DNA of 40,032 bases from an uncultured Bacteroidota bacterium (GTDB taxonomy: Bacteria; Bacteroidota; Bacteroidia; Chitinophagales; LD1). The notes beneath the pieces are model-generated. The model was not told the origin of the DNA, made no database searches, and saw only the letters and a program-made list of their open reading frames with translations. A program made the translations under genes and the position numbers. The stretch is taken from contig CALAYL010000088.1 of NCBI GenBank assembly GCA_937894725.1, forward strand, positions 1-40,032, in the 5' to 3' direction. Shown here one piece after another: positions 17,365 to 26,287 of the stretch (position 1 is the stretch's first letter; every line of letters starts with the position of its first letter).

Positions 17365-18312
17365 ATGATCAAGTACTACAAACGCGAAAATGGCGCACTC
17401 AAAGAACTAGCATCTGCTGAAGCAGGTTGTTGGATTAATCTTTATGGGCCTTTTGTACCAGGCGAAACACAACAATTTTCGGACAAACTCAAAATCGATA
17501 TTGATTTTATCACTGATTCACTCGATATAGATGAGCGTTCGCGCTACGAATCGGACGAAGGCGATGATCTCATCGTACTAAAAACACCAGTAGAAAATGC
17601 AGGTATTTCAGATTCTGAGGCGATGATTATTACTATTCCGATAGGTATTATCCGAACAGAAGAGCATATCATCACCGTAAGTGCATATAAAAACGAGGTA
17701 GTTGATTACTTTTCACTCACACCTCCCAAAGGATTTGACCCCGCAGACGTAGAGGCTTTTATACTCCATTTTTTTGAAAAAAATGTGGCGGTATATCAAA
17801 ACTTCTTGAAACAAATCAATTACAAACGCTACTCGTACGAAAAATCACTTTACTACTCTTCAAAAAACGAAGACTTAACAAAACTACTGAACCTCCAAAA
17901 AAGCTTAATCTATTTCGTAACCAACTTACGCTCTAATGAACTTTTGATGATGAAAATAAAACGCACCAATTTTCTTAAACTCAAGGATGAGGATAAGTTA
18001 GATTGGCTAGACGATAACATCATCGAAAACTCACAAGCGCTCGAGATGTCGGAGATGTACTCAAATATCTTGAATGGCACTATGGATACTTTTGCTTCGA
18101 TTATTTCAAACAATCTAAACATAGTCATGAAAAGACTCACCTCGGTGACGATTGTACTGATGGTGCCGACCTTGATAGCGAGTTTTTATGGTATGAACGT
18201 AGATCATTTGCCTTTTGCACACCACAGCTACTCATTCGTGATTGTGTTTGGATTCTCGATTTTATTATCGGTAGCCATGACTTGGTTCTTTGTGAGAAAA
18301 AACTGGTTTTGA
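17365..18312 (+). CDS. corA: CorA-family magnesium/divalent cation channel
   Basis: 315 residues. The cytoplasmic N-terminal domain contains coiled helices. Two C-terminal membrane helices lie at about 255-274 and 289-309, with the signature GMN at 276-278 (in SFYGMNVDHLP). This layout defines the CorA family, which forms pentameric Mg2+ channels in the inner membrane. The ATG at 17358 is out of frame; the start at 17365 gives the family-like N-terminus. A TAACTTCG sequence at 17313-17320 may be a weak -7 box. The C-terminus ends in RKNWF instead of the more common KRKKWL type. It converges with the M1 peptidase gene. Confidence 0.92.
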   Translation: MIKYYKRENGALKELASAEAGCWINLYGPFVPGETQQFSDKLKIDIDFITDSLDIDERSRYESDEGDDLIVLKTPVENAGISDSEAMIITIPIGIIRTEEHIITVSAYKNEVVDYFSLTPPKGFDPADVEAFILHFFEKNVAVYQNFLKQINYKRYSYEKSLYYSSKNEDLTKLLNLQKSLIYFVTNLRSNELLMMKIKRTNFLKLKDEDKLDWLDDNIIENSQALEMSEMYSNILNGTMDTFASIISNNLNIVMKRLTSVTIVLMVPTLIASFYGMNVDHLPFAHHSYSFVIVFGFSILLSVAMTWFFVRKNWF

Positions 18313-18361
18313 TGCTAGTTACCGAATGTGTTGATTAGCAAATTTTCCAATTTCCATTTTA

Positions 18362-20284
18362 TCAATATTTGACCACTTTTATTGAATTGATTATTTCTCC
18401 ATTTTCAAAAAAACTAAAGTTGTAAACACCATTTTGAAACCTGCTTATATCAATTGTTTCAATAAATGAATTTGGCTGAAAGTCCAATGAATAAGCAACT
18501 TTACCACTAGCCTCTACAATACGTAAGGATAATTTTTCATAAAGAGAAGCATCAAACAAACAAGTAACTAGTCCTGCAGTAGGATTGGGGTATAACTCGA
18601 TTTTGCTAGGATCACTGAGAGTAGCGAATCTATACACATGATTGTTTCTACTCAATAAAGACAAATTTGGATCAAACTCCACACTGTCAATTTTAGTTGT
18701 AAAATCGAAATTAAAAATCTCACCTGAGTAGCTGTGCGACAACACTAGCAAGGTATCCCGACCACCATAATAGCATTTGATAGGAACAGGCATATCGAAA
18801 AAATCAACCGATGATGGGTCTGACGTTTTCTGAAGAAGCTTAATTTGTAAATTGCTTTTTGCATGCGACCAAAGCACCGTATAGCTAGGATAACCAGAGC
18901 CATATACCCACTTTTTGAAAAATAAACTAAAGTCTTGACCTGACACAAGACTCATAAAACGCTCAAAATCGGCTGTGCCGACAAAGCCCCCCGCATAAAA
19001 ATTTTGGTATTCATTGACTGCTTTAAAAAATAGACTATCGCCCATTTTCCATCGAATCATGTGTATGACATATGCGGCTTTATAATACGAAAGATGACTA
19101 CTAAAAATTCGAGAAACTGAAGTTGTATCATCGACATATACACTGCCCGTTTGGTCTCTTGTAGCTACGTCACGACTCCCTCCCAATGCGCCTTTGATGT
19201 AAGGAGTGAGATATTCATAAGCCAAAATATTACCGTAGGTAGCAAAGCCCTCATTGAGCCATATATCTTTCCACGAAGCACAGGTAATCTTATCACCAAA
19301 CCATTGATGCGCCAGCTCATGCGACACTAAATCAAAACTGAGATTAAACATAAAGGAATTGGTCTGATGCTCCATGCCTCCACCCCAAGCAAATTGCGTT
19401 TGACCATAATGCTCATTGGCAAATGGGTAGTGTCCGAAAAGTGAATCAAACACTTGCATGGTGGTCGTAACATGACTCAATTCAGATTCCCAGCCCACTT
19501 TCGCCTCAGGATAGACATAGCACTGAATGGGAATAACACCGTTCGGTGTAGAAACTTGACGAGCGATAGTATCGTAGTTACTAACGGCTATAGCGATAAG
19601 ATATGTAGCAATAGGATGGCGGTGGCGCCAATGAAAAAGGTGAGTGATTGAATCAACAAGCTGTGTATTTACATGCAAACCATTGGAGACTCCCATCAAC
19701 ATTTTAGGGGTTTGAATAAATACATCTATTGAATCTATTTTGTCGGTGAGTGTCATTTTGCAAGGATACCAATCGCGTGCACCATAAGGCTGCGAAAGCG
19801 TCCAAAGCGTAGGCATACTATCACTTCCATGTGATTGCAAAACATAAGAGCCAAATCCAGAACCGCTAGGATTGCCCGAAAATTCGATTGTCAAACTATC
19901 GAAACCTATGGGACGAACCGCTGGATAACGAACAGTGAGTACATTTTTTAAATGCGAAAAAGAAAGGAATGAATTTTGCCATTTTACATTCAATACTCGC
20001 ATCGAATCATGAAGATCAAATGCGATACTATTGGTGGTGTTTAGCTTATCAAAATAGTAGGTAACTTCTCCCCTAAGCATACCTGATTGCATGTTAGGAT
20101 TAAAAAATAGACGTGCGTATTTTATATCATAATTTTCAGTAGGAGCAAGTAAAATAGGAGAAACAGCGGTAAGTTTTTTGTATCTTATTTCTTGTTGTAT
20201 GACCTTATCAAAGGCATTAAAATCAAATTCCTTTTGTGCAAAAAGAAAGCTGGAAAAACAACAAAAAACAATTGCTAATCGCAT
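18362..20284 (-). CDS. Secreted M1-family aminopeptidase with T9SS sorting domain
   Basis: 640 residues. A signal peptide covers 1-16 (ending FLFAQ). The M1 signature is complete: substrate motif GGMEH at 302-306, zinc motif HELAH with His322, Glu323 and His326, and the third ligand Glu345 in LNEGFATY. A C-terminal T9SS type A domain begins IELYPNPTAGLV and ends NGEIINSIKVVKY. It is likely an outer-surface or released metallopeptidase for nutrient peptides. The start codon lies 2 bp after the stop of the QueD/PTPS-like gene, so the two are probably co-transcribed, although their functions appear unrelated. Confidence 0.93.
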   Translation of the reverse strand: MRLAIVFCCFSSFLFAQKEFDFNAFDKVIQQEIRYKKLTAVSPILLAPTENYDIKYARLFFNPNMQSGMLRGEVTYYFDKLNTTNSIAFDLHDSMRVLNVKWQNSFLSFSHLKNVLTVRYPAVRPIGFDSLTIEFSGNPSGSGFGSYVLQSHGSDSMPTLWTLSQPYGARDWYPCKMTLTDKIDSIDVFIQTPKMLMGVSNGLHVNTQLVDSITHLFHWRHRHPIATYLIAIAVSNYDTIARQVSTPNGVIPIQCYVYPEAKVGWESELSHVTTTMQVFDSLFGHYPFANEHYGQTQFAWGGGMEHQTNSFMFNLSFDLVSHELAHQWFGDKITCASWKDIWLNEGFATYGNILAYEYLTPYIKGALGGSRDVATRDQTGSVYVDDTTSVSRIFSSHLSYYKAAYVIHMIRWKMGDSLFFKAVNEYQNFYAGGFVGTADFERFMSLVSGQDFSLFFKKWVYGSGYPSYTVLWSHAKSNLQIKLLQKTSDPSSVDFFDMPVPIKCYYGGRDTLLVLSHSYSGEIFNFDFTTKIDSVEFDPNLSLLSRNNHVYRFATLSDPSKIELYPNPTAGLVTCLFDASLYEKLSLRIVEASGKVAYSLDFQPNSFIETIDISRFQNGVYNFSFFENGEIINSIKVVKY

Positions 20285-20286
20285 AT

Positions 20287-20697
20287 CTATTTGACTGGAT
20301 ATTCAAAATAATTTCGGGGAGTTTCCCAAAGTTTAACCGTAAGTTCATACTTTTTATCAAGTACAGCGCGAAGTATTTCGTATATCACCCACACAATGTT
20401 TTCGCCAGTGGGTATAAGCTCAGCAAACAGAGGTACATCGAGATTTAGATTTTTGTGGTCGAAGGGCTCCAGTACATGTTCACTCACCGTTTCATTGAGA
20501 AGTTTCAAATCTATGACAAAACCAGTTTCGGGATCTATATCACCTACTACTTTCACTTCTAATGTGTAGTTGTGCCCATGATAATTGGTATTTGCGCATA
20601 ATCCAAAAACAGATTTATTTTGCTCATCTGTCCAATCTTTACGATACAGTCGATGCGCGGCATTGAAATGGGCTAAACGATAAACTGCTACTTTCAT
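20287..20697 (-). CDS. 6-pyruvoyl-tetrahydropterin synthase / QueD-family protein
   Basis: 136 residues. Zinc ligands are His15 (FNAAH), His40 and His42 (YHGHNY), and the candidate catalytic Cys is Cys34. FDHKNLN and the pterin-binding Glu in LWETPRNYFEY are present. Family members act either as 6-carboxytetrahydropterin synthase in queuosine synthesis or as PTPS in biopterin synthesis. The Cys-x5-His-Gly-His spacing resembles the animal PTPS type more than E. coli QueD, which has Cys-x3-His. Function is therefore left open. No other queuosine or folate genes are nearby. Confidence 0.88.
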   Translation of the reverse strand: MKVAVYRLAHFNAAHRLYRKDWTDEQNKSVFGLCANTNYHGHNYTLEVKVVGDIDPETGFVIDLKLLNETVSEHVLEPFDHKNLNLDVPLFAELIPTGENIVWVIYEILRAVLDKKYELTVKLWETPRNYFEYPVK

Positions 20698-20737
20698 AAG
20701 ATAAAATGATTTGTATGGCCAAGAGGTGAAGATATAC

Positions 20738-20745
20738 TAAATTTG
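20738..20745 (+). promoter_or_regulatory. -7 box of the GSCFA gene
   Basis: TAAATTTG matches TAnnTTTG. It overlaps the upstream in-frame ATG at 20743, which supports the downstream start at 20797. A TTTG at 20710-20713 is 24 nt upstream, longer than the usual 19. Confidence 0.45.
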
Positions 20746-20796
20746 TGTGAGGATAATTTTTCTGTACACAAAAATACTAAACAAAACAACGGAGCA

Positions 20797-21765
20797 ATGA
20801 AATTGTTTTATGAAATAAAATTGGGCAAATCGCCTTTTCCTATACACCACCAAGATAGATTGATGAGTATGGGATCGTGTTTTTCAGCACATATCGCTCA
20901 GAAATTTGGCTATGCAAAGTTCCCCATTTCGCCACAACCCTTTGGCCAGCTTTATAATCCTATTTCTATTGCAGATGCGCTACATCATCTCGTGGAAAAG
21001 AAAATATTTACGATCCATGATGTGCATTTTTACCAAGAAAAATACCATTCATTTACCCATCATTCTAGCTATTCCAGCGCTACCGAAAATGAAACACTAA
21101 ACCTTATCAATTCAGAAATAGCAGTTGCACATGAGGAACTCATAAATTGCACCATCATTTTCATTACACTAGGCTCTGCCATTGCATTTGAGCACAAAGA
21201 AACCAACCGTATAGTAGCTAATTGCCATAAAATGCCAGGGCATCTTTTTAATCAAAAAATGCTCCCGCCAGAAATGATAGTAACCAGTCTAGAAAGTGCC
21301 ATAGAAAAACTTAGAAATATTAACCCAACTATCCGAATTGTATTTACAGTAAGCCCAATTCGATATGCTGCTTTTGGGATGCATCAAAATAGTCTGAGCA
21401 AGGCAAGACTGCTCATGGCTATTGAAGAACTAACGAACAAAATCGAAAACACCTTTTATTTTCCATCTTACGAAATCATGATGGATGAGTTGAGAGATTA
21501 TCGATTTTATGAACGAGACTTGATACACCCGAATGCCCTTGCAATTGATTACATTTGGGATAGACTTTCGAGTTATTATTTTGACAAAAAAACTATGGAT
21601 TTGATTTCAAAAATTGAGCAAATACAATCAGCTTTAGCACACAGACCATTAGATAAAAAGACAATACAGTATGTTCAATTTGTGCAAAGTACTACAGATA
21701 AAATAAATGAGCTAAAAACGAATCATCCCTATCTCCACATAATAGATTGGCAAATCAAACAATAG
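20797..21765 (+). CDS. GSCFA-domain protein
   Basis: 322 residues from the ATG at 20797 (MKLFYEIKLG); an earlier in-frame ATG at 20743 lies inside the promoter box. The family-naming motif is present as MGSCFSAHIAQKFG, followed by PFGQLYNPISIADAL, a second block with FITLGSAIAFEH, and a late FYERDLIHPNALAIDYIWDRL. The blocks are arranged as in SGNH/GDSL-type hydrolases (Gly-Ser early, Asp-x2-His late), so an esterase or acyltransferase fold is plausible, but the role is not known. Its 3' end overlaps the converging MerR gene by 11 bp. Confidence 0.85.
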   Translation: MKLFYEIKLGKSPFPIHHQDRLMSMGSCFSAHIAQKFGYAKFPISPQPFGQLYNPISIADALHHLVEKKIFTIHDVHFYQEKYHSFTHHSSYSSATENETLNLINSEIAVAHEELINCTIIFITLGSAIAFEHKETNRIVANCHKMPGHLFNQKMLPPEMIVTSLESAIEKLRNINPTIRIVFTVSPIRYAAFGMHQNSLSKARLLMAIEELTNKIENTFYFPSYEIMMDELRDYRFYERDLIHPNALAIDYIWDRLSSYYFDKKTMDLISKIEQIQSALAHRPLDKKTIQYVQFVQSTTDKINELKTNHPYLHIIDWQIKQ

Positions 21766-22627
21766 CCCTCAAATCTTCCAAACTCTTGATATGCGTAAAA
21801 TTGCTTGGCATATCAGGTTTCACTAAATCAAGCTGTGCACCACCAATATATATATTAGTAGAAGGAAATAATGTTGCCAATTTATTAATGTAATCAAATA
21901 TCGATGAATCGCGCATAGGTATGGTGATGAACAATAATAAACAATCTGGACGAAACTGCTCTTTCACAAAGTCAATATCTCCAAAAGGAACAGAGCTGCC
22001 GAGATAAATTACGTAATGATTGTTTTTTCGAAGTAAATATTCTGCAAAGAGAAGTAATAGTTCATGCGTTTCACCTTCAGGCAAAAACAATAAAAAGCGT
22101 TTTGACTTTTTAGTCAATTCTACATACCTGTTGTCAATAGCCACACAAAGTTTACGTCTAATCAAATTAGAAATAAAATGCTCCTGCGCAGGATTGACCG
22201 CACCAGTTGACCACAACACACCAATGCGTTGGAGAAAGACCAATATCAGCTTCACGAAGGCTTCTTCAAAGCCTAATTTCATTATTGCCGAATTTAGCAC
22301 TTTTTCAAAACGTGCTTCATCAAAATCAAGCATAGCGTGAGTTAGCGAATCCAATAGCAAATTTGGCTCTTCGTTATCGTTAGCGATTTTGAGAGCTGCC
22401 TGCATAATTTCATTTTCATGCATTTCGGCAATTTTCGAAATCTTAAAGCCATTTTTATTAAGCAAACTAACATTGAGAATTCGCCTCAAATCTTGATCAA
22501 GATAGTAGCGGATGTTTGTATCTGTGCGTTTTGGATTCAAGAGATTGTAACGCTGCTCCCATATCCGAATGGTGTGCGCCTTGACCCCCGAAAGTGTCTC
22601 TAAATCTTTAATTGAATACTCTGCCAT
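21755..22627 (-). CDS. MerR-family regulator with B12-binding domain (CarH/LitR-like)
   Basis: 290 residues. An N-terminal MerR winged helix (YSIKDLETLSGVKAHTIRIWEQRYNLL) is followed by a helical bundle and a B12-binding Rossmann domain. The CarH-type motif Trp-x9-Glu-His is present (Trp139, Glu149, His150), and the candidate lower cobalt ligand is His188 in GETHEL. The last position of the DxHxxG motif is Leu191, not Gly. Known relatives use adenosylcobalamin as a light sensor to repress carotenoid genes. No crt genes lie in this window, so the target is unknown. The gene starts 57 bp after maf and may be the tail of the operon. Confidence 0.9.
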   Translation of the reverse strand: MAEYSIKDLETLSGVKAHTIRIWEQRYNLLNPKRTDTNIRYYLDQDLRRILNVSLLNKNGFKISKIAEMHENEIMQAALKIANDNEEPNLLLDSLTHAMLDFDEARFEKVLNSAIMKLGFEEAFVKLILVFLQRIGVLWSTGAVNPAQEHFISNLIRRKLCVAIDNRYVELTKKSKRFLLFLPEGETHELLLLFAEYLLRKNNHYVIYLGSSVPFGDIDFVKEQFRPDCLLLFITIPMRDSSIFDYINKLATLFPSTNIYIGGAQLDLVKPDMPSNFTHIKSLEDLRAIV

Positions 22628-22684
22628 AACGTATTGTTGCTACCTAAACATACAAAATCTTAATTTGTTCTGATTTGCTCTACA

Positions 22685-23260
22685 TCAGTCTTGGAAATTC
22701 TTTAATTTCTGATACAAAGTAGCCGTAGGCAAGCCCACCACATTGTGATAGCTCCCGTCAAATCGTGCTATACCGATCGCGCCTATCCATTCTTGGCAGG
22801 CATATCCTCCTGCCTTGTCATAAGGCTTAAATTTATCTACATAAAACACAATCTCTTCTAACGAAAGCACGTTAAAAAAAACCGCTGTTTGCTCACTAAA
22901 AATCATTTTTTTTTCTTTGGTTAAAATACAAACGCCTGTCACCACATCATGCCTTTTACCACTCAATAGCTGAAGCATGGCAATAGCCTCCTCTCTTGTA
23001 TTTGGCTTTTCCAAAATCATATTTTCGATAATAACTATTGTATCGGCTGCTATAATAATCTCATCCTTGATTTCGTCAAAAAAAGCCAATGCTTTACGCT
23101 CAGCCAAAAGTGCTGGGATGTCCTTTGGTAAAGCATTTGATGGATGCGTTTCATCGGTATTTTTAACACGGACTTCAAAGTTAAATCCAGCCATAAGTAA
23201 GAGTTCCTTTCTACGAGGAGAACCCGATGCTAAAATAATTTTTGGAATATCGGCTAGCAT
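22685..23260 (-). CDS. maf: Maf-family nucleotide pyrophosphatase
   Basis: 191 residues, normal length. The N-terminal LASGSPRRKELL, the AADTIV motif with Asp73, and the KPYDKAGGYACQEWIG segment are characteristic. Known members hydrolyse non-canonical or pyrimidine nucleoside triphosphates to monophosphates and are linked to septum control. It is 3 bp from the UbiA gene and is the last tight member of the 27257-22685 operon. Confidence 0.94.
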   Translation of the reverse strand: MLADIPKIILASGSPRRKELLLMAGFNFEVRVKNTDETHPSNALPKDIPALLAERKALAFFDEIKDEIIIAADTIVIIENMILEKPNTREEAIAMLQLLSGKRHDVVTGVCILTKEKKMIFSEQTAVFFNVLSLEEIVFYVDKFKPYDKAGGYACQEWIGAIGIARFDGSYHNVVGLPTATLYQKLKNFQD

Positions 23261-23263
23261 ATT

Positions 23264-24223
23264 TTATAAGGGAAAATATAGATTGGTATAATAAAAAACA
23301 GGCATGCTAAAAATGCCAAAGAGCATATTAAGTTTAAGGAAAGTAGAGAGATTGTGATAATCTGCTGATACTTTGGCCGCTAACGAAGCAATGGTATTGA
23401 GTAAAAGGGTAACAACCAAGGCCAATAAAATATACCAAAACTGATTTTTGAGCCCTAGTTGATAAAAATAATAGCATAAAAAAAGCAATCCTACCATCAA
23501 CAAAGCAAGCATTAGTGCTAAAATTAGATTCGTCAATTGGGTTGAAAATAGAATAGGTAAAGTTTTCATACCTCTAACAGCATCGGCAATTTTATCTTCG
23601 GCATCTTTGGCTATTTCACGAATGAGCGAAAGCCAGAACGCAAACAAGGCATAAACTTGGGCTTTAGCTAATATAGGACTATAGAAAAGCTTGAGTTCGG
23701 GTGAAAGATTCACATCCCATAGCTGAGGCTCAAACATCACTACCAATATAAACACCACTGCGGAAAGCATTGACACAACTATATTTCCAATCAGGAACCA
23801 CTTTTTGAGCGTAACCGAATATACCCATAAAAGGACTGCGGCAATGGCAAAAACATTACCTAGCTGCCAGTAATCAATTTTCCATGCGAGATAATATCCC
23901 ATGGCTATTCCCAATCCAGTCAAAATGGCTTGAAGATTGAAAGCGGTGTCGAGCGATATCCATTCCCCCAAGACTATTTTGTGCGATTTAAACTGCTTGT
24001 CATTAGCAAAATCGAGGTAGTCATTTACTACATTTCCACCTGCAGCTATGAGCATTACAGCAAGGCAAAGCAAGGCAAAATGTAATGTGTCTAGCGAAGG
24101 TGTTTTACGCACTAAGTCAAACATCTTGGTGATTTCGAAATATCGAAAAAAAACCATGCTAAGCGCTATGATGAGTAAGTTTGTACCTCGCACAAGTCTA
24201 TAAAAGTTTACAATTGATGACAT
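23264..24223 (-). CDS. UbiA-family prenyltransferase
   Basis: 319 residues with about eight membrane segments. Both Asp-rich motifs are present: NDYLDFANDK (Asn67, Asp68, Asp71, Asp75) and DAEDKIADAVRGMKTLPI. These bind the Mg-diphosphate of a prenyl donor. Bacteroidota members of this type are often named geranylgeranylglycerol-phosphate geranylgeranyltransferase; the acceptor cannot be read from sequence. The start codon is 1 bp from the DUF2520 stop codon. Confidence 0.88.
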   Translation of the reverse strand: MSSIVNFYRLVRGTNLLIIALSMVFFRYFEITKMFDLVRKTPSLDTLHFALLCLAVMLIAAGGNVVNDYLDFANDKQFKSHKIVLGEWISLDTAFNLQAILTGLGIAMGYYLAWKIDYWQLGNVFAIAAVLLWVYSVTLKKWFLIGNIVVSMLSAVVFILVVMFEPQLWDVNLSPELKLFYSPILAKAQVYALFAFWLSLIREIAKDAEDKIADAVRGMKTLPILFSTQLTNLILALMLALLMVGLLFLCYYFYQLGLKNQFWYILLALVVTLLLNTIASLAAKVSADYHNLSTFLKLNMLFGIFSMPVFYYTNLYFPL

Positions 24224-24224
24224 G

Positions 24225-24998
24225 CTATTTATTTTTTTGTTGGATGGCGTTGGTAAACAATTCGTAAAAAGATTTCATCGTATCATCATCTGCCAACATA
24301 GCGAAATGACTATCTATCACAAACAAATCTTGCCTTATGGCAGGCCCAGTCTGCAATTCGGCAGGCGAATAAAGATTTAACTTCTGAAAATAACTAGAAA
24401 GCAAAGGTCGTAAAGTATCAAAATCCAGCCCTTGCTTTTGGAGTAAATCGTTGGCGATAATCATTAAATGATTAGTGAAATTTTGAGCAAAAACAGCCGA
24501 CAAATGCAAAGAAGCGCGCTGAGGAGAATTTAGCACCGCCACTTGATTAGACAATGCCAATGCCAGTTCATTAGCGAGAGATTGACTTTCTTCATTATTT
24601 CCCTCGATATAAATATCTGCTTTTCTAAAATCAATTTCAATCCCCTTCACCATAGATACGAAGGGGTATAAAACGGCCGATTTTTTTGATGAGGACAACA
24701 TATCCAAACTAACGCAGCCAGAAGTGTGCATCAGCACACCATCAAATCCATCAAACTGTCTAGATACCTCTGATATAGCATCGTCTTTGACACAAAGAAG
24801 TATAGCATCGACAGAAAAATTTATCGATTCAAAATCAGCTACTATTGCACCACAACTAGCCGCTAATTCTATTGCTTTGCCTCTATCGCGCGATATAATT
24901 TGATGGATGCAAATTCCTTTTGCATAAAATGCACGAGCTAGATGATAGGCAACATTCCCTGCGCCTACAATGGATATCGATATTGGTTTAGCTTTCAC
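24225..24998 (-). CDS. Rossmann-fold DUF2520 protein
   Basis: 257 residues starting with GTG at 24998. The N-terminal NAD(P)-type motif ISIVGAGNVAYHLA (Gly12-x-Gly14) is followed by a DUF2520 helical C-terminal domain with SLHLSAVFAQNFTNHL. Its form is like pyrroline-5-carboxylate or 6-phosphogluconate dehydrogenases, but the reaction is not established. It overlaps the preceding gene by 11 bp, indicating translational coupling. Confidence 0.88.
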   Translation of the reverse strand: MKAKPISISIVGAGNVAYHLARAFYAKGICIHQIISRDRGKAIELAASCGAIVADFESINFSVDAILLCVKDDAISEVSRQFDGFDGVLMHTSGCVSLDMLSSSKKSAVLYPFVSMVKGIEIDFRKADIYIEGNNEESQSLANELALALSNQVAVLNSPQRASLHLSAVFAQNFTNHLMIIANDLLQKQGLDFDTLRPLLSSYFQKLNLYSPAELQTGPAIRQDLFVIDSHFAMLADDDTMKSFYELFTNAIQQKNK

Positions 24999-25785
24999 TT
25001 TTTGTTTTGATTGCTAAAACTAATAGGAAAGGAAGTAATTCAAAAGAAAAAACACCCATTATCGTATAATTGAAAACAATAAATGTGATGAATAAAATAG
25101 CGATAAGCATATCCATTTTTTTAGTAAAAAATCCTACTAAAAAAATGAGTTCAAGTATGATGGCGGACAAATACAAGGTATAAGAAACTGTAGTATTTTG
25201 GATTAAATATTGATAAAACGAAGTCAGCCATCCATTGGGATAGTCAGCCATCCACTGCGCATGTTGATGGCTGAGTATGGAAGAAAGATGATGTACGTCA
25301 AACGCACTTCCTCTCGCAATTTTCCATATAGCAGCCGAAGCCATGGCAAATAAAAAGTAATAGCGTACAGCCTCCATCAATCGCTTTTGTAATAACTCAT
25401 CTTTAGTCCAAAACACAATACTGACAAAAATCAGTGCTATCAATGAATGCACATGATGACAAGCAAAAGAAGAGATAGTGATATAGTAAAAAGTCAACAA
25501 GATTGTTAGCAAAACACTCATCAATTTGTTCCAATTTTTGAGAAGAAGCAAGGGCAAAAAGAGCAACAGCACATCTGCTAGTGAAGCCACAAAACCATTG
25601 TGGGTCATCAGTTTCGGGATGCCAAGTAAATGAAACAACCAAAATGTATTGTCCACACCTGGATATTGTACCACTGTTTCTCCGAGTTGTGAAAAAAGCG
25701 TATTTCCCCAAAATCGATAGGCTACCCAAATGAGCACAAAGTAAAGGAAGTATTTACGTTTGATTTCCATATCACTCCTGTTCAT
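24988..25785 (-). CDS. Polytopic membrane protein, HTTM-like
   Basis: 265 residues from the ATG at 25785; the frame extends to a TTG at 25797. About seven or eight hydrophobic segments, for example SLADVLLLFLPLLLL and ILELIFLVGFF, are interspersed with conserved-looking His residues (ACHHVHSL, DVHHLSSILSHQHAQW). The shape resembles HTTM/DoxX-type membrane proteins, and I am not certain of the family. The overlaps with both neighbours suggest obligate co-expression with the 171-residue anchored protein. Confidence 0.75.
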   Translation of the reverse strand: MNRSDMEIKRKYFLYFVLIWVAYRFWGNTLFSQLGETVVQYPGVDNTFWLFHLLGIPKLMTHNGFVASLADVLLLFLPLLLLKNWNKLMSVLLTILLTFYYITISSFACHHVHSLIALIFVSIVFWTKDELLQKRLMEAVRYYFLFAMASAAIWKIARGSAFDVHHLSSILSHQHAQWMADYPNGWLTSFYQYLIQNTTVSYTLYLSAIILELIFLVGFFTKKMDMLIAILFITFIVFNYTIMGVFSFELLPFLLVLAIKTKSES

Positions 25786-26287
25786 AGTTGTAGTCAATTA
25801 TCGTTTTACCATTGGAAGTAACTTTTATAACAGGCGATTTAACCATTCGCATATCTGCCAGTGAGCCAATAAGCCAATAAGGATATTTCTTTAAAGCAAT
25901 ACTATCGTTCAATATCGCATTTTCAAACTTATTTTTATCGATCAAAAATGGAAATTGAATAGCTCTTTTTTCAATTACGTCTCTCTCCTTTTCGGTAAAA
26001 TTAGTTGCTGTCAATTGTTCATATTTTACAAGCGATCCCTCTACAAGCTGATGCCTACAATCAACCAAATCTGAAAGCTTCACCTGCTGCTCATCTACTT
26101 TTATGGTATAGACCCGCGGAGCATCTTTAGGTGCAACTGAATACATTCCCCAATTTAAGAATGGAAAGGTCTCAACCCCTTTGATAGTAAAGAAAATCTG
26201 CCCAACAATAAAAAAAACGAACAGTCCAAATAGCCATTTGTTTTCATTAAACACCTGCACCAAAAAATATTGATTTTTATCCTTCAT
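25772..26287 (-). CDS. Single-pass membrane protein of unknown function
   Basis: 171 residues. One membrane segment lies at about 17-35 (WLFGLFVFFIVGQIFFTI), followed directly by ETFPFLNWGMYS and an extracytoplasmic domain of about 125 residues. I do not recognise a catalytic motif. The FPFxxWGMY motif just after the membrane helix is distinctive. It overlaps the LuxE-like gene by 11 bp and the multi-pass gene downstream by 14 bp or more, so the pair probably works together. Confidence 0.75.
   Translation of the reverse strand: MKDKNQYFLVQVFNENKWLFGLFVFFIVGQIFFTIKGVETFPFLNWGMYSVAPKDAPRVYTIKVDEQQVKLSDLVDCRHQLVEGSLVKYEQLTATNFTEKERDVIEKRAIQFPFLIDKNKFENAILNDSIALKKYPYWLIGSLADMRMVKSPVIKVTSNGKTIIDYNYEQE

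Noticed and set aside
18313..18340. TGCTA/TAGCA stem between corA and the M1 gene as a shared terminator
   Set aside because: Five base pairs with an 18-nt loop is too weak to support.
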